Shown: piece after piece, positions 1-9,472 of the stretch
How the letters are laid out: each line of letters opens with the position of its first letter
Position numbering within the stretch: the stretch's first letter is position 1
From: Terriglobia bacterium
Lineage (GTDB): Bacteria; Acidobacteriota; Terriglobia; JAJPHL01
Direction of reading: 5' to 3'
DNA: 64,000 nt
Assembly (NCBI GenBank): GCA_021325275.1
Contig: JAJPHL010000066.1
Location: forward strand, 1 to 64,000
Notes under the pieces: generated by a model
Seen by the model: only the letters and a program-made list of their open reading frames with translations
What the model was told of the DNA's origin: nothing
The model's database searches: none
Position numbers and translations under genes: made by a program

Positions 1-795
1 CAGTAGGCCGAGCTATAGCCCGGCGGCAGGTTGATCGCCGCCAAGCTGACCGGACTGTTGAAGCCGTTCAAGCTCTTTACGGTGACCGTGAACGTGGTGC
101 TTTGCCCTTGCGTGATGGTGCGCGCGGTGCTGTCCACCGAGGTGCTGAAGTCAGCGGCCTTGTTGATGGTGATCACCACCGGGATGTCTTTCGTGGTGTA
201 CCCGCTGGCCGAGGCGCGTAGCGTGGTCGTGAAACTGCCGGTCGAAGTGCCGGTCGTGGTATTGATGGTCAGGGTGCCGGTCACTTGGCCGTTAGCTGAT
301 GGCGTGACCGACGGCGAGTTCCAGTAGGCCGAGCTATAGCCCGGCGGCAGATTGATCGCCGCCAAGCTGACGGGGCTGCTGAAGCCGTTCAGGCTCTTCA
401 CCGTCACCGTGAAGGTGGTGCTTTGTCCCTGCGTGATGGTGCGCGAGGTAGTATCGACCGAAGTGCTGAAATCGGCAGCTTTGTTGATAGTGACGGTTAC
501 CGGGATGTCTTGCGTGGCGTAACCGAATGCGGAGCTGCGGATGGTCGTTGTGAATGTGCCAGTGGAAGTGGTGGGTCCCGTGACAATGTCGAGCGTGGAG
601 GTCGCTTGGCCGTTAGCCGGCGGCGTGATGGACTGCGAGGTCCACGATGCCGACGCACCCGGCGGCAGGTTAATCGCTGCCGGTGTCACCGTGCTGTTGA
701 AGCCGTGTGAGCTACTAATGGTAAGCGTGAAGGTAGTACTCTGACCTTGGGTGATAATGCGCGAACCCCCGTTGATCGTAGCGGAGAATTGAGGC
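1..795. repeat. Tandem 321-bp coding repeats (107-aa Ig-like units)
   Basis: The stretch beginning CAGTAGGCCGAGCTATAGCC at position 1 recurs almost unchanged at 322, a period of 321 bp or 107 codons. A third, more diverged unit starts near 643. They encode the Ig-like repeats of the minus-strand gene covering this region. The near identity of the first two copies suggests recent duplication or gene conversion. Confidence 0.85.
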
Positions 796-2012
796 GCGTA
801 GTTGTACATGAAGATACCGGCGTCTGTTGCTGCGAAGAGACGGTTGCCGCTCGCCTGGAACGTGTTCACTTGCGTCGCGCCAATAGGAAGCGGGACAGAA
901 GACCACGCTGAACCGCCGTTTTGGCTGCCGTAAATTCCGCCTCTTACGACGTTGCAAAAGAGATGCGATGGGTTTTCGTTGTCGATTGCGAGACCAACTA
1001 TTGGAGGGTTGGTGCTCATCCCATCAACAACCGGCAATTTGTCCCAAATCGTTCCGCTTGCGTCGACGCGGAATACTCCTTTTGAGCCGATGATATCTGG
1101 AATTGGTCCAACGAGGATGCCAGCAGCCATCGTCGAGGCAAACGAGGTCCACACACCTTGGGATTGAGTGCTTTCCAGGGCCGAGAAAAAGACGGAGTTC
1201 ACCGGGATGTCAGATATATATGTCAGGTTGACCCAGCTCTTTCCGCCGTCCGATGAAATGGCCGGACCTATAGGAAGCGACCCACTACAGCCAAGAGTGT
1301 CCAATGTGGGAGTGGGAATGGGAACGCACGGCGTGTCGTTGTAGGTTGTGCCGCCTGCCGTCACCAGATTGTAGTTATCAACAAATCGAACGATGTGAAA
1401 GACGTCCGATGCGCCTCCACTGCGGATCTGCTGCCATTGCTGACCGCCGTTGGAGCTCTTGTAAACGCCGGTCGCTAACAAGCCAGCATAGACGATATTG
1501 GCGTTGGTCGGATCAGCCGCCATACTGACAGCGTTGGAAATCTGGGCGTTTCCCCAGAAGTTCACAGGACCGCTGGCGGCGTTCCAGTGCGCTCCTGCAT
1601 CAGATGTCCGGTACACGCTACCACCCAGAGCAGCGTAGGTTCCGATGTATAGCACCGAGGGGTCCTCGGTCGTCGCAATCGTGGTGATCGGTGGGTAGTG
1701 TTGAGAAAACAATCCAACCTGAACGATCCCGGTGTTCTGCGTAGTCCAAGACTGGCCGCCGTCCGTGGACTTGAAGATCCCACAGCCGTTAGCCAAATCC
1801 GAACTACCAAGATAAATCACGTTTGGGTTGCTCGGAGCGATAGCAATCGCTCCGAAGGTTCCGTTGCATGCCGACGACCATGGACCTTTTATCGGCTGCC
1901 ACGGAGAACCTGAGATCACCGTCTGTCCTTGGGCGATCTGTGCGCCAGTGAGGCAGGCGAGGCCGAATAGCGCGATGGCGATGCCTGCAGAAGTAAGACG
2001 AAGCGTTTTCAT
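1..2012 (-). CDS. Secreted BNR/Asp-box beta-propeller protein with Ig-like repeats (3' end outside window)
   Basis: An open frame runs from an ATG at 2012 to the left edge with no stop, so only the first 670 codons are present. AAGGAGG lies about 7 nt upstream of the ATG. The product opens with a signal peptide (MKTLRLTSAGIAIALFGLAC...), so it should be exported. The next 400 or so residues carry Asp-box motifs such as STDGGQSW and TSDAGAHW, as in BNR/sortilin-type beta-propellers. From about residue 407 it switches to Ser/Thr-rich Ig-like repeats of about 107 residues (ARTITQGQSTTFTVTV, INLPPGYSS). Such proteins are usually extracellular or cell-surface; the substrate cannot be told. Its upstream side faces the decayed restriction locus, so it may be the last gene outside the island. 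Confidence 0.85.
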   Translation of the reverse strand, partial: MKTLRLTSAGIAIALFGLACLTGAQIAQGQTVISGSPWQPIKGPWSSACNGTFGAIAIAPSNPNVIYLGSSDLANGCGIFKSTDGGQSWTTQNTGIVQVGLFSQHYPPITTIATTEDPSVLYIGTYAALGGSVYRTSDAGAHWNAASGPVNFWGNAQISNAVSMAADPTNANIVYAGLLATGVYKSSNGGQQWQQIRSGGASDVFHIVRFVDNYNLVTAGGTTYNDTPCVPIPTPTLDTLGCSGSLPIGPAISSDGGKSWVNLTYISDIPVNSVFFSALESTQSQGVWTSFASTMAAGILVGPIPDIIGSKGVFRVDASGTIWDKLPVVDGMSTNPPIVGLAIDNENPSHLFCNVVRGGIYGSQNGGSAWSSVPLPIGATQVNTFQASGNRLFAATDAGIFMYNYAPQFSATINGGSRIITQGQSTTFTLTISSSHGFNSTVTPAAINLPPGASASWTSQSITPPANGQATSTLDIVTGPTTSTGTFTTTIRSSAFGYATQDIPVTVTINKAADFSTSVDTTSRTITQGQSTTFTVTVKSLNGFSSPVSLAAINLPPGYSSAYWNSPSVTPSANGQVTGTLTINTTTGTSTGSFTTTLRASASGYTTKDIPVVITINKAADFSTSVDSTARTITQGQSTTFTVTVKSLNGFNSPVSLAAINLPPGYSSAY

Positions 2013-2264
2013 GTGCTGCCTCCTTGAGTTTTCTTGCCAGAGGTTCAAACTTGATGAACCGTGGCTTCACTAGCTTGAATTGCACGCAGTCGTCCAAACG
2101 CTAAGGCGTGTGGCGAGTACAAGGAGTTAGAAAGGAATCAACAAGTTGTCCAAGGCGGTGTTATCGCGGAATGCGTTCAGATCCGACGGAGGGGGCAACG
2201 TTTGCGAAACGTTTGCGACACGTAGAGAGAATCAACGGTGCGCAGTCAACGGCTCTTGCCAACA

Positions 2265-2830
2265 TCAGAAGTGGAGCTTAGATTGATGCCGCTGCCGGGT
2301 CTTGTCTGTTCTGCAGTCACCAGTGGGTTTCCAGAAGGGTGAGGAGTTGTGCCGCGCGGCTACGATTGCTGGCGTTCGTTCGGTGTTGTCGAGAACTTGC
2401 GTGGTGAGACGATGGCGAAACACCACCTTTGTGCAAAAGTATGCCTGCTTCTTCTTGTCGAAATCGTAGTTCGATGCTGAGCTATTCTTCTTGCGCGTGA
2501 GGACGGCTAAATTGCTCAGCTTGTGGACCCACTGGCATTGCTCGGTAACTCGAACCACTTGCTACCTATTGCCGGGGGGTTCGCGGAAGGGCGTGCTCGA
2601 CCGTAATCGTCTGATAGTCGTGTTTCGCAGCGTCGCCGCTGAGAAGCATATCGACTCGCTGCAGGGTCGTCGCTCGGGCGCGGGCGGCAAACGTCTCCTA
2701 GAGCATGCTGTCGAGCTGGGCATACATATAGCACTGCTCGGTAAACTGCAGGTATGAATCAAGGCTTGGAGATCTATGTCCTTGACGATCGCGCTGGTAA
2801 TTGTATAGTGCGGGCATTTCCACCAGCACG
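2265..2830 (-). pseudogene. Remnant of DUF262/DUF1524 (GmrSD-type) HNH protein, C-terminal part
   Basis: Minus-strand reading in several frames recovers consecutive pieces of a DUF1524 HNH domain. These are [20 protein letters not shown] near 2640 (the TVEH-P motif), [11 protein letters not shown] near 2560, then KLSNLAVLTRKKNSSASNYD at about 2455-2520, and RAAQLLTLLETHW near 2310. They are separated by at least two frameshifts and in-frame stops, so no intact product is made. DUF262/DUF1524 proteins include the modification-dependent endonucleases GmrS/GmrD, which cut foreign modified DNA. The remnant follows the truncated hsdM directly, with no separate start, so it probably reached this position by deletion or recombination in a restriction island. 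Family assignment rests on motif recall only. Confidence 0.65.
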
Positions 2831-3404
2831 CGCACCACGCGCGACGGTGTGTAAAACTGTCCGCCCTTTTTTCCTTCGGCGCTCGCGAATTGCGACAGGA
2901 AATACTCATAGACGCGCCGAGCGTGTCTTTAACACGATCGGCGGGGCTGCCCAGAGCAATATCGCTTACCAGATTGATGAGTCGCCCGAGACGCTGCTTG
3001 TCGAGGCCGGGGCGCGCGTATTCCTTGGGAAGAACGCCTTTCAGTGAGGGATTGTCGCGCTCGATGGCGGTCATGGCGTCGTCCACGATTTTACCGATGG
3101 TTGGCTGTGGCGCATCCGCCTTCAGGTAGGTCCAGCGCGCTTCTTTCGGGACCCAGAAAATCCCGAACGCGCGATATTCGTCGGGGTCTTCGGGGTCCGC
3201 GCCGTCCTTCCTCTTCCCTTCCAACTCGGCGTGCTTAGCTTCGAAGGCGTCAGAGATGTACTTCAGGAAAATCAAGCCGAGGACGACATGCTTGTACTCG
3301 GCGGCGTCCATATTGTTGCGGAGCGCATCGGCAGCGGCCCAGAGTTTCGCCTCGAAACCGAGCTTCGCAGTGGTCTCGCCATTGTTGGCTTGTTTTTTCG
3401 CCAT
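2831..3404 (-). pseudogene. hsdM: Truncated, frameshifted type I methyltransferase subunit (HsdM N-terminus)
   Basis: From the ATG at 3404 the frame encodes a typical HsdM N-terminal helical domain ([20 protein letters not shown], then [13 protein letters not shown]). After DRVKDTLG near 2935 one base is missing. The next frame continues the HsdM sequence as [20 protein letters not shown] and [13 protein letters not shown], the start of the SAM-binding domain. The catalytic NPPF region is absent, because the sequence runs into DUF1524 fragments at about 2830. An intact HsdM has about 500 residues, so this is a dead remnant of a type I restriction-modification locus. The open frame extends upstream to 3653, but that part reads into the divergent gene at 3578 and has no HsdM character. 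Confidence 0.8.
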
Positions 3405-3577
3405 TGGGATTTCAATCTTACCGCGTTTTCCATCTGGGCGGCCTTGTGACAGTTTTTGCAAAGTCGACGTTGTGAGTCGTCTCGCTAATTCCCGAAACAG
3501 GACCGCCATTTTGAGGAGCGGGTCGCCTGTCCCGCTTGACAACTCTGCGATAATCGTCGTGCTCAGGGCCACGATCA

Positions 3578-6004
3578 ATGAGCCATGCACAGGCAGCGAA
3601 AACAAGCTCAAGCGCGACTCTGGCGCCTCTTGACTTGGTGTCCGCGCATCCATGGAGTCATGCCGTTTTCACCACCTATGCGCTAAGCCTTTCGTTCTTT
3701 GAAAGTGTCGTTCTCGATGCGCTGGTCCGCGGCGGCGGGCGAGAATCCCTTATCCTGGCCGACGTTCAGGGTGTGCGGGCGAGCTTGAACGAGCTAGGGG
3801 CCCACCGCGTCGGCAAGGATTATGACGTAGAGCCGGTCGCAGTCTCGGGAGGCGTCTTCCACCCGAAGGTAGCTGTTTTTTGCAGCGGAGAAGAATGTCA
3901 TCTATTGGTCGGTTCAGGCAATCTGACGTTCGGGGGGTGGGGTGGTAACTGTGAGGTGCTTGAACACTTGCATCCAAGCTTCGCCGCTGACGCCATGGAG
4001 GATGCAGCTTCCTTTTTCGAGTCGATCGCGTTGACCGAACGCGTCCGATGCAGTGCAGGTAAGCAATGCACCGCCATAGCAGTGGAACTTCGGAAGTGCG
4101 CCTCCGGCAAACCGCGAAACCGGAATATTCGCTTGTTCCATTCCCTAGGTCGATCGATCGCCGAGCAGATCGCCGAGGTAGTTGCGGAACTTGGGGGAGC
4201 CCAGCGCCTTGTCGCGGCCGCGCCGTTTTGGGATGGCTCCGCCGTCGACCAACTTTGCGCCGCGATTGGGCTCGATCGGCTATTCGTGCATGCTCACCCT
4301 CACGGTTGCGTCGAGGGTTTCGCCGGCTCGAATTGGCCGACAGGCTGCAGGAACAAGGTACAGGCAATTCAGCTCGAATTGTTAAACGCTCAAGGGCAGC
4401 GCCGCTTGCACGGCAAACTCTTCGAGATTATCTGCAAGCGCGGACGGATGATTGTTTCGGGGAGCGCAAATGGTACTGGGGCTGCGCTGAATAGAAATCA
4501 CAACGTTGAAGCATGCATCGTACGGATACAACCGCTTCAGGCCAAGGGCTGGACATTCATCCTCTCGGATCCGCCGGAGTCACAGGCGGCGCGCGATGAG
4601 GATCGGGACACGGAAGGGCAACCCGTCGGAGTGCTTCGCGCCGTTCTCGACGCTGACGAACTGTCGGGTGAGGTATTGGTACCTCGGATGAGTGGCCCCG
4701 TCTCCGTATCCTGTACGACGGGAACAGGTTCCGAGACCATCGGCGAGACTGTTGTTTCCTTAAGCGGCGCATTTCGGATCGCAGCGACCGCTTTGGAAGA
4801 GCGATCTTGGCTTGCGGGGCGTCTTGTCATTCGAGTTACGGATCAGCATCAAAGAATCGCGGAAGGCTTCGTCTCGATCGCGAGCTACGCGGACATCACG
4901 CGACGCGCGGGCGCGATCGGGCGGCGTTTGTTCGCCGTTTTGGCCGGCACGGAAACGCCGGAAGATGTCGCCGCAATCATCACTTGGTTCTACGAAGACG
5001 TGCGAAGGCTATCCGACACCTTGCCGACAAGCGGAAGTAGTGAAACAGGCGAGTCGACCAAATCAGAAGATGAAGCTGTCATCTCGGTTGCGGATCTGGC
5101 TCTGGGCGAAATCGTGACAGTTTCGCCCGAACCCTTCCATCCGAAGCGCGCTCATGGGAATTGGCTGCGCTTCATGAACCACATTTTTTCGGCTTTCCGA
5201 CAAAGGCGGGAACCACTGACTGCGAGATCGAACACGACAGCGACAACTGAAGACGAAGAAGAGGGGGACTCCTCGGAGGCCCCCGGTGATTCGGAAAAGG
5301 AAAATGCGGCGATCGAAAAGGCGTTTACTGCGTTCGATCGCCTTTTCGATCTGCTCCTGTCAAACGAATCGAGCGTGCGCAATTTAATGGTCGCTTTTGA
5401 CTTAACCCACTACATCTGCGGGCGAATGCAACCTGAGGTGAGTCGCGTCAAGGATTGGTTGTCGAGGCTCGTCTCTGTTCTGCTAAAGGCAGGTGTGCCG
5501 GTGGAACGTCAGCGCGACGTTGCAGCTGCCGTTCTCCTTCTCGCGGGAACCAGCACACAGGGCAACGCCTCCCGCGTAGCTCGCGATCGTCTTATTCGGA
5601 TGAAGATGGATTTTCAGGCTGGCATTCCAGCAATGGAGAACGTGCCAGGATTTGTCGCGGCATTGCCGTCCAGCCTGCTGCACACGGAAACATGGCAACG
5701 TATCCTAGAGATACGTACCTTTCCGGAGCAGGCTCGGGCTTACTTGCGTGCCCTCAATAGTGGGGGACCATCGAGTGAATATGCGGAGCTTGTCGGAGCG
5801 GCTGTCAAGGAAAAGCCGGTTCTGGATGATGCTCTCACATCGCCGACAGGCCGCGAGAGAATACTGGAGTTGAATCACTACCAGGAATTCTGCCCACGCT
5901 GCCGGACAGCACTGCCGAAGAGCGAAGTGTCCAAATTGCAAATCTTCTGTGTGGCTACAGCGGAGAATTGCTGCCGCAGGGTAATCGTCTGGCCGGGAGA
6001 CTGA
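3578..6004 (+). CDS. Phospholipase D-like nuclease family protein, first gene of a three-gene cassette
   Basis: An 808-residue protein with two HxK motifs of the PLD superfamily. The first is HPKVAVF (H95, K97) followed by [10 protein letters not shown]; the second is LHGKLFEI (H278, K280) followed by [13 protein letters not shown]-fold enzymes use paired HxK sites for phosphodiester cleavage, and many members in defence loci are nucleases. After the catalytic half there is a long helical part with an acidic linker near residues 545-575. A Cys-rich C-terminus (CPRCRTALP then [11 protein letters not shown]) may bind zinc. There is no signal peptide, so it should be cytoplasmic. The stop is 3 nt from the next ATG, so the two are probably translationally coupled. 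It sits next to decayed restriction genes. I do not recognise a named system with this composition; a role in phage or plasmid defence is inference. Confidence 0.8.
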   Translation: MSHAQAAKTSSSATLAPLDLVSAHPWSHAVFTTYALSLSFFESVVLDALVRGGGRESLILADVQGVRASLNELGAHRVGKDYDVEPVAVSGGVFHPKVAVFCSGEECHLLVGSGNLTFGGWGGNCEVLEHLHPSFAADAMEDAASFFESIALTERVRCSAGKQCTAIAVELRKCASGKPRNRNIRLFHSLGRSIAEQIAEVVAELGGAQRLVAAAPFWDGSAVDQLCAAIGLDRLFVHAHPHGCVEGFAGSNWPTGCRNKVQAIQLELLNAQGQRRLHGKLFEIICKRGRMIVSGSANGTGAALNRNHNVEACIVRIQPLQAKGWTFILSDPPESQAARDEDRDTEGQPVGVLRAVLDADELSGEVLVPRMSGPVSVSCTTGTGSETIGETVVSLSGAFRIAATALEERSWLAGRLVIRVTDQHQRIAEGFVSIASYADITRRAGAIGRRLFAVLAGTETPEDVAAIITWFYEDVRRLSDTLPTSGSSETGESTKSEDEAVISVADLALGEIVTVSPEPFHPKRAHGNWLRFMNHIFSAFRQRREPLTARSNTTATTEDEEEGDSSEAPGDSEKENAAIEKAFTAFDRLFDLLLSNESSVRNLMVAFDLTHYICGRMQPEVSRVKDWLSRLVSVLLKAGVPVERQRDVAAAVLLLAGTSTQGNASRVARDRLIRMKMDFQAGIPAMENVPGFVAALPSSLLHTETWQRILEIRTFPEQARAYLRALNSGGPSSEYAELVGAAVKEKPVLDDALTSPTGRERILELNHYQEFCPRCRTALPKSEVSKLQIFCVATAENCCRRVIVWPGD

Positions 6005-6007
6005 CGA

Positions 6008-7501
6008 ATGGCACGATCCACGCTCGCCGAATTGACCGCCCGGGCAACAGCCGCGACCGAACCGGGATTTACGGCGGCCAGCACACCGAGGCTCGGTGGC
6101 GTCGATCCGCTCGGAATGCGTCAGATTAATTTTGATCTGATGGACCAAGTATTTCCGGGACTCAACAATGTTGCGCGGCACATTCGACCGTTCGTGCTAG
6201 CGACCTGGGCTTGGCGTCGGGCCAATCAAATCGCGCAGAAACAAGGAAAGCGCGAAATCCCCGTTGACCAAATGTCTGACTTCGTCGATCGTATTGACGT
6301 AATTTTCGCATGGTCGCAATTCATGAGCGATCCAGCCACGGATCTTCCGGGCAGTCGCGTACTCGCTAATATCCTGCGGGCAGATCAATGGACGTTTGGT
6401 GGCAGCGCATGGCGCCAGCGCCGAAAAGAGCGCCGCTTTTCGACAGCTTTGACTGCACCGATCAACTACGGACCCGCACTAAGGATGCTGGGTTGGGTTC
6501 AACCCCATTCTGAACACCGAGAGGTTCTCATACCAACACCGGCGGCAGCGTCGGCGCTCGATGCGTTCGAGGCGAAGATCAAAGATCGACTTAATCACGC
6601 GGCGTTTTCGCAATTCGGCTCCGTGACGGTCACTGCTAAAGAAGTGGGTCGATGGTCAGAGGCGTGGGCGCTAGCCAGTCCAACAAGGCCTGAGAAAACA
6701 GCAATGAAGGAAATGCTCTTCGGTCCAAATGCACCTCTGAGCCGGCAACGCGCAGGAGAACTCCTGCTAGCTGCGGCTAAACGGTTTTCAACAAAAGATA
6801 CTGCGGTTCTCCGTGCCGCAATGGCCGGTCGTCCATCGCGCTTTGAACCGCCGACAGACCTGATTGAAATCCGCGATACATGGCGCGTGGTGCAGATGCG
6901 ACAGCTATTTCGGCTGTCACTCGAGGCTTTGTTATGTTGGGCGCTTACGATTGTCAGCGAATCTTCGAAGACGACCGAAGCTCTAATCGCTCTGTTTCTC
7001 GATTGCGTACCAGTGCGCGCTAGGACTGTTCGCGAATGGCTTGCCTCACTCCGGCCGCGAAACGTGGGACCAACGGAGGTGATTGACGAAATCTCAGAAG
7101 CTCTTGCTTCGTCTCCGGACGAAGTGCCAAGAGCGGTCTTGCGTGGAATTGCACTGAGCCTTGCGGAGGCTCCTGAAAAGGATTCTCCCGGCGAGCGCCC
7201 CGACCGGCTACCATTGTCGCGCGCTCGCCGCGAAGCGGCTGCTCGGGGGGCCGCGTCGCCGCGCGAGTTCGTGCGGCACCTGATTGAGTCGTGGGTCTTG
7301 GCGCAACATGTATATTGGTCAGTCGGCAGAGGTCTCGCGGACGCGCGGGCGCAAGGCAAGACTCTGCTAAGGCTGAAGATCGTGCTGGACGAGGGCGGCT
7401 GGTCAGTAGCTCCGGGCGTCTCACCCGGGCCACCACCGCTACCGACTCCGGATCGACTGAAAACGGTCGTGAGCCTCGCGGATGAATGCGGCCTCCTCTA
7501 G
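6008..7501 (+). CDS. Unrecognised 497-aa protein, second gene of the PLD cassette
   Basis: It starts 3 nt after the PLD-like gene stops and has no signal peptide or membrane segment. The N-terminal region contains a distinctive block, DPLGMRQINFDLMDQVFPGL followed by NNVARHIRPFVLATWAWRRA. The middle is helical, and the protein ends in a proline-rich segment and LPTPDRLKTVVSLADECGLL. I cannot assign a family or catalytic motif. The tight spacing suggests it works with the nuclease, for example as an assembly, sensor or specificity subunit, but this is inference from position only. Confidence 0.75.
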   Translation: MARSTLAELTARATAATEPGFTAASTPRLGGVDPLGMRQINFDLMDQVFPGLNNVARHIRPFVLATWAWRRANQIAQKQGKREIPVDQMSDFVDRIDVIFAWSQFMSDPATDLPGSRVLANILRADQWTFGGSAWRQRRKERRFSTALTAPINYGPALRMLGWVQPHSEHREVLIPTPAAASALDAFEAKIKDRLNHAAFSQFGSVTVTAKEVGRWSEAWALASPTRPEKTAMKEMLFGPNAPLSRQRAGELLLAAAKRFSTKDTAVLRAAMAGRPSRFEPPTDLIEIRDTWRVVQMRQLFRLSLEALLCWALTIVSESSKTTEALIALFLDCVPVRARTVREWLASLRPRNVGPTEVIDEISEALASSPDEVPRAVLRGIALSLAEAPEKDSPGERPDRLPLSRARREAAARGAASPREFVRHLIESWVLAQHVYWSVGRGLADARAQGKTLLRLKIVLDEGGWSVAPGVSPGPPPLPTPDRLKTVVSLADECGLL

Positions 7502-7625
7502 TCGCCCATGCGAGGTTCGGACTGACGTTGCTCTGCCCGCTAGAGGCTACAATCCAGGAGTCCTTAGATTTGACGGTTAAGTCTCACCTATTGCTAAACT
7601 GCAATATCGCGAGGAGGTCCACGCA

Positions 7626-9035
7626 ATGACAGACTCTGAACCAGGCCCCGACTCCAAGACGCTCTCCACCAGCGACGAAAATGCATTCGGCCCTTCCGCC
7701 GAGCGGCGTCGCAAACGATCGAGGAAGAAGGGCAGGACGTTCGATGCTAAATCGCTCGACAGATACTTGCGCATTAGCTTTGCGTTTCCCGAAGAGAACC
7801 TCGCAGGGCTGCCCCTTGGCGCGAGTCCAAAGAAAGTCGGAAAGAAAAACAAGCAGACCGATGCCCACAAGGATGATTTCATTCGCGCACACGTCTCAGG
7901 TTTTTTCGAATTTGCGAAGGACTCACACCGGGAGGATGCAGGCGAGTTTCTGAACGAAATTGCGCATCACCCGGCGCTGGCACCGGTGGATGTACCCGGG
8001 AAAATCTCGGCTGCAGCTTACATATTCCAAGCGCGAGTGGCATATCGGCTCAAGACTGATGCAAGATACTGGGTGCTCGACGGACTTGGCAGCGACTATC
8101 CACATCCGTTTGCCCTGCGCGCAGGAGTTTTTCCTAGCTGGAAACGGCAGATCCGTTCACTGGAGACAACCCGACAGCGATTATGGGACAACTTCGCCGA
8201 TGCGGCGAAGGCGGAACACGGCGTCCTGGCGACCCACGACTGGAATAAAATGCCGGCCCAACTGCTCCAGGACGCCCTGAAGATCGTGGAAAGGGTGCTC
8301 GGTTGGATGGAAGCGTTCCCCGATCCAGTAGAACTTCGCAGCAAGTTTCGCGAGATTGTCAGGCCCGACGCTGACCGCGAAACGGTCGGCGTTATGGCTT
8401 ACGTGCTCGACCGAATATACCGGGAACGGGTGAGTATTCCGATGAAAGCCAAAGAGATTGAGTGTCGAATTGCGGAGTTGGAGACGAAGTACCTTGGTGA
8501 GAACATTCACTACGATCCCGATGACGGCTGCGCCGCGGTACGACTACAGATTCGTGCCTTCAAAAGATCGTCGGCGCGTGCGGCCTTGGACGCGAAACTG
8601 ACACGCAGTCTAAGAAAGTCTGAAACAGACTTTCGAAACAACGACCCTAAACGCGGGTTGGATGCGGACATGCGGTTCTGGGCAAGATATGATCGCCACG
8701 TCAAAGCCCACGACAAATGGCGAGACGAGACCACGTCCAGACTAGATCAAGACATGAGACGACTCTTTAAGGCCGCAAACTTCGAAGATCAGCTTGCCGA
8801 GGCGCTCGACAATCGTCACAAGCAAGTAGGTCACTACATCGACTTGGAAAAACGTTGGCTCGCGCAGGAACGCGCCCACCTCGACAAACTGAAAGCGCCG
8901 AACGTCAACGTTAGCAAGTATGGGCAAGAAATGCGCAAGTGGATGAGGCGCTGGGAATCGACATGGGAATTATACGGGAGCGATTCGACAAACGGGAATC
9001 CCTCCACTGCGCCGCATCCCGAATCGTCGTCCTAG
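7626..9035 (+). CDS. Unrecognised 469-aa charged protein, third gene of the PLD cassette
   Basis: The ATG at 7626 is preceded by a strong GAGGAGGT at about 7611. The gap from the previous gene is 124 nt, so it may have its own promoter but lies in the same direction. The N-terminus is basic and low in complexity (SAERRRKRSRKKGR, residues about 26-39), then comes a helical body. Around residues 310-430 it is rich in Arg, Lys, Asp and Glu and may form coiled coil. No transmembrane segment or known catalytic motif is visible. The basic N-terminus would suit nucleic-acid contact, which is inference. Its last codons overlap the stop of the convergent DUF5681 gene by 4 bp. I do not recognise the family. 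Confidence 0.7.
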   Translation: MTDSEPGPDSKTLSTSDENAFGPSAERRRKRSRKKGRTFDAKSLDRYLRISFAFPEENLAGLPLGASPKKVGKKNKQTDAHKDDFIRAHVSGFFEFAKDSHREDAGEFLNEIAHHPALAPVDVPGKISAAAYIFQARVAYRLKTDARYWVLDGLGSDYPHPFALRAGVFPSWKRQIRSLETTRQRLWDNFADAAKAEHGVLATHDWNKMPAQLLQDALKIVERVLGWMEAFPDPVELRSKFREIVRPDADRETVGVMAYVLDRIYRERVSIPMKAKEIECRIAELETKYLGENIHYDPDDGCAAVRLQIRAFKRSSARAALDAKLTRSLRKSETDFRNNDPKRGLDADMRFWARYDRHVKAHDKWRDETTSRLDQDMRRLFKAANFEDQLAEALDNRHKQVGHYIDLEKRWLAQERAHLDKLKAPNVNVSKYGQEMRKWMRRWESTWELYGSDSTNGNPSTAPHPESSS

Positions 9036-9469
9036 TCGGGCATCTCGTCGATCGGCTCTAATCCGAGTTCTTCTAGGATTTTGTTTTTCCTCTCTAGCGA
9101 CACTCGCACGCGACCGTCCTGCGTCCAATTTCCACGGCGAGAGGATTTTTTATCCGTCTCGTTCGGTACGCCTCCAATCCTCTCGACTAGGAACGGCGCT
9201 TGACCAACAAGGCGGTTGGAAATCTCCTTGAGCGCGCCGATGTTGCCCTTCAGGCCCTGATGTATCAAGGCGCGCATGAGCAGTTCGGCGTAGATTCTCC
9301 GCTCCGGATCGGTGGCGCACTCCGTTTCCACCAGTTCGCGGAGCACGTCGACGATGCTGCCCTTCTTCGGCCTGCCCCTCGGGTTTCCGCTCTGCCCTGG
9401 CTTCCAGCGCGTTTCCTCTGGCGGCAATGGACGTCCGCGATTCGTCTTGAGGTCCTTCGGTTGCTCCAT
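9032..9469 (-). CDS. DUF5681 protein, phage-type small DNA-packaging or regulatory protein
   Basis: A 145-residue basic protein with the DUF5681 hallmark RWKPGQSGNPRGRPKKGS near its N-terminus, followed by a helical segment (MRALIHQGLKGNIGALKEIS). Proteins of this type lie in prophages and mobile elements, often beside methyltransferase or terminase genes; their biochemical role is not settled. The start lies 3 nt downstream of the methyltransferase stop, so the two genes form an operon transcribed leftwards, converging on the PLD cassette. Confidence 0.75.
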   Translation of the reverse strand: MEQPKDLKTNRGRPLPPEETRWKPGQSGNPRGRPKKGSIVDVLRELVETECATDPERRIYAELLMRALIHQGLKGNIGALKEISNRLVGQAPFLVERIGGVPNETDKKSSRRGNWTQDGRVRVSLERKNKILEELGLEPIDEMPD

Positions 9470-9472
9470 AAG

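Noticed and set aside
31-957. Plus- and minus-strand frames of 67-98 codons over the left end
   Set aside because: They are shadows of the minus-strand repeat protein, whose frame is continuous from 2012 to the edge and has a signal peptide and a ribosome site.
2562-3653. A single intact 363-aa HsdM-like gene from 3653
   Set aside because: The first 83 codons have no HsdM character and overlap the divergent PLD gene; after residue about 245 the frame loses HsdM sequence because of a one-base deletion.
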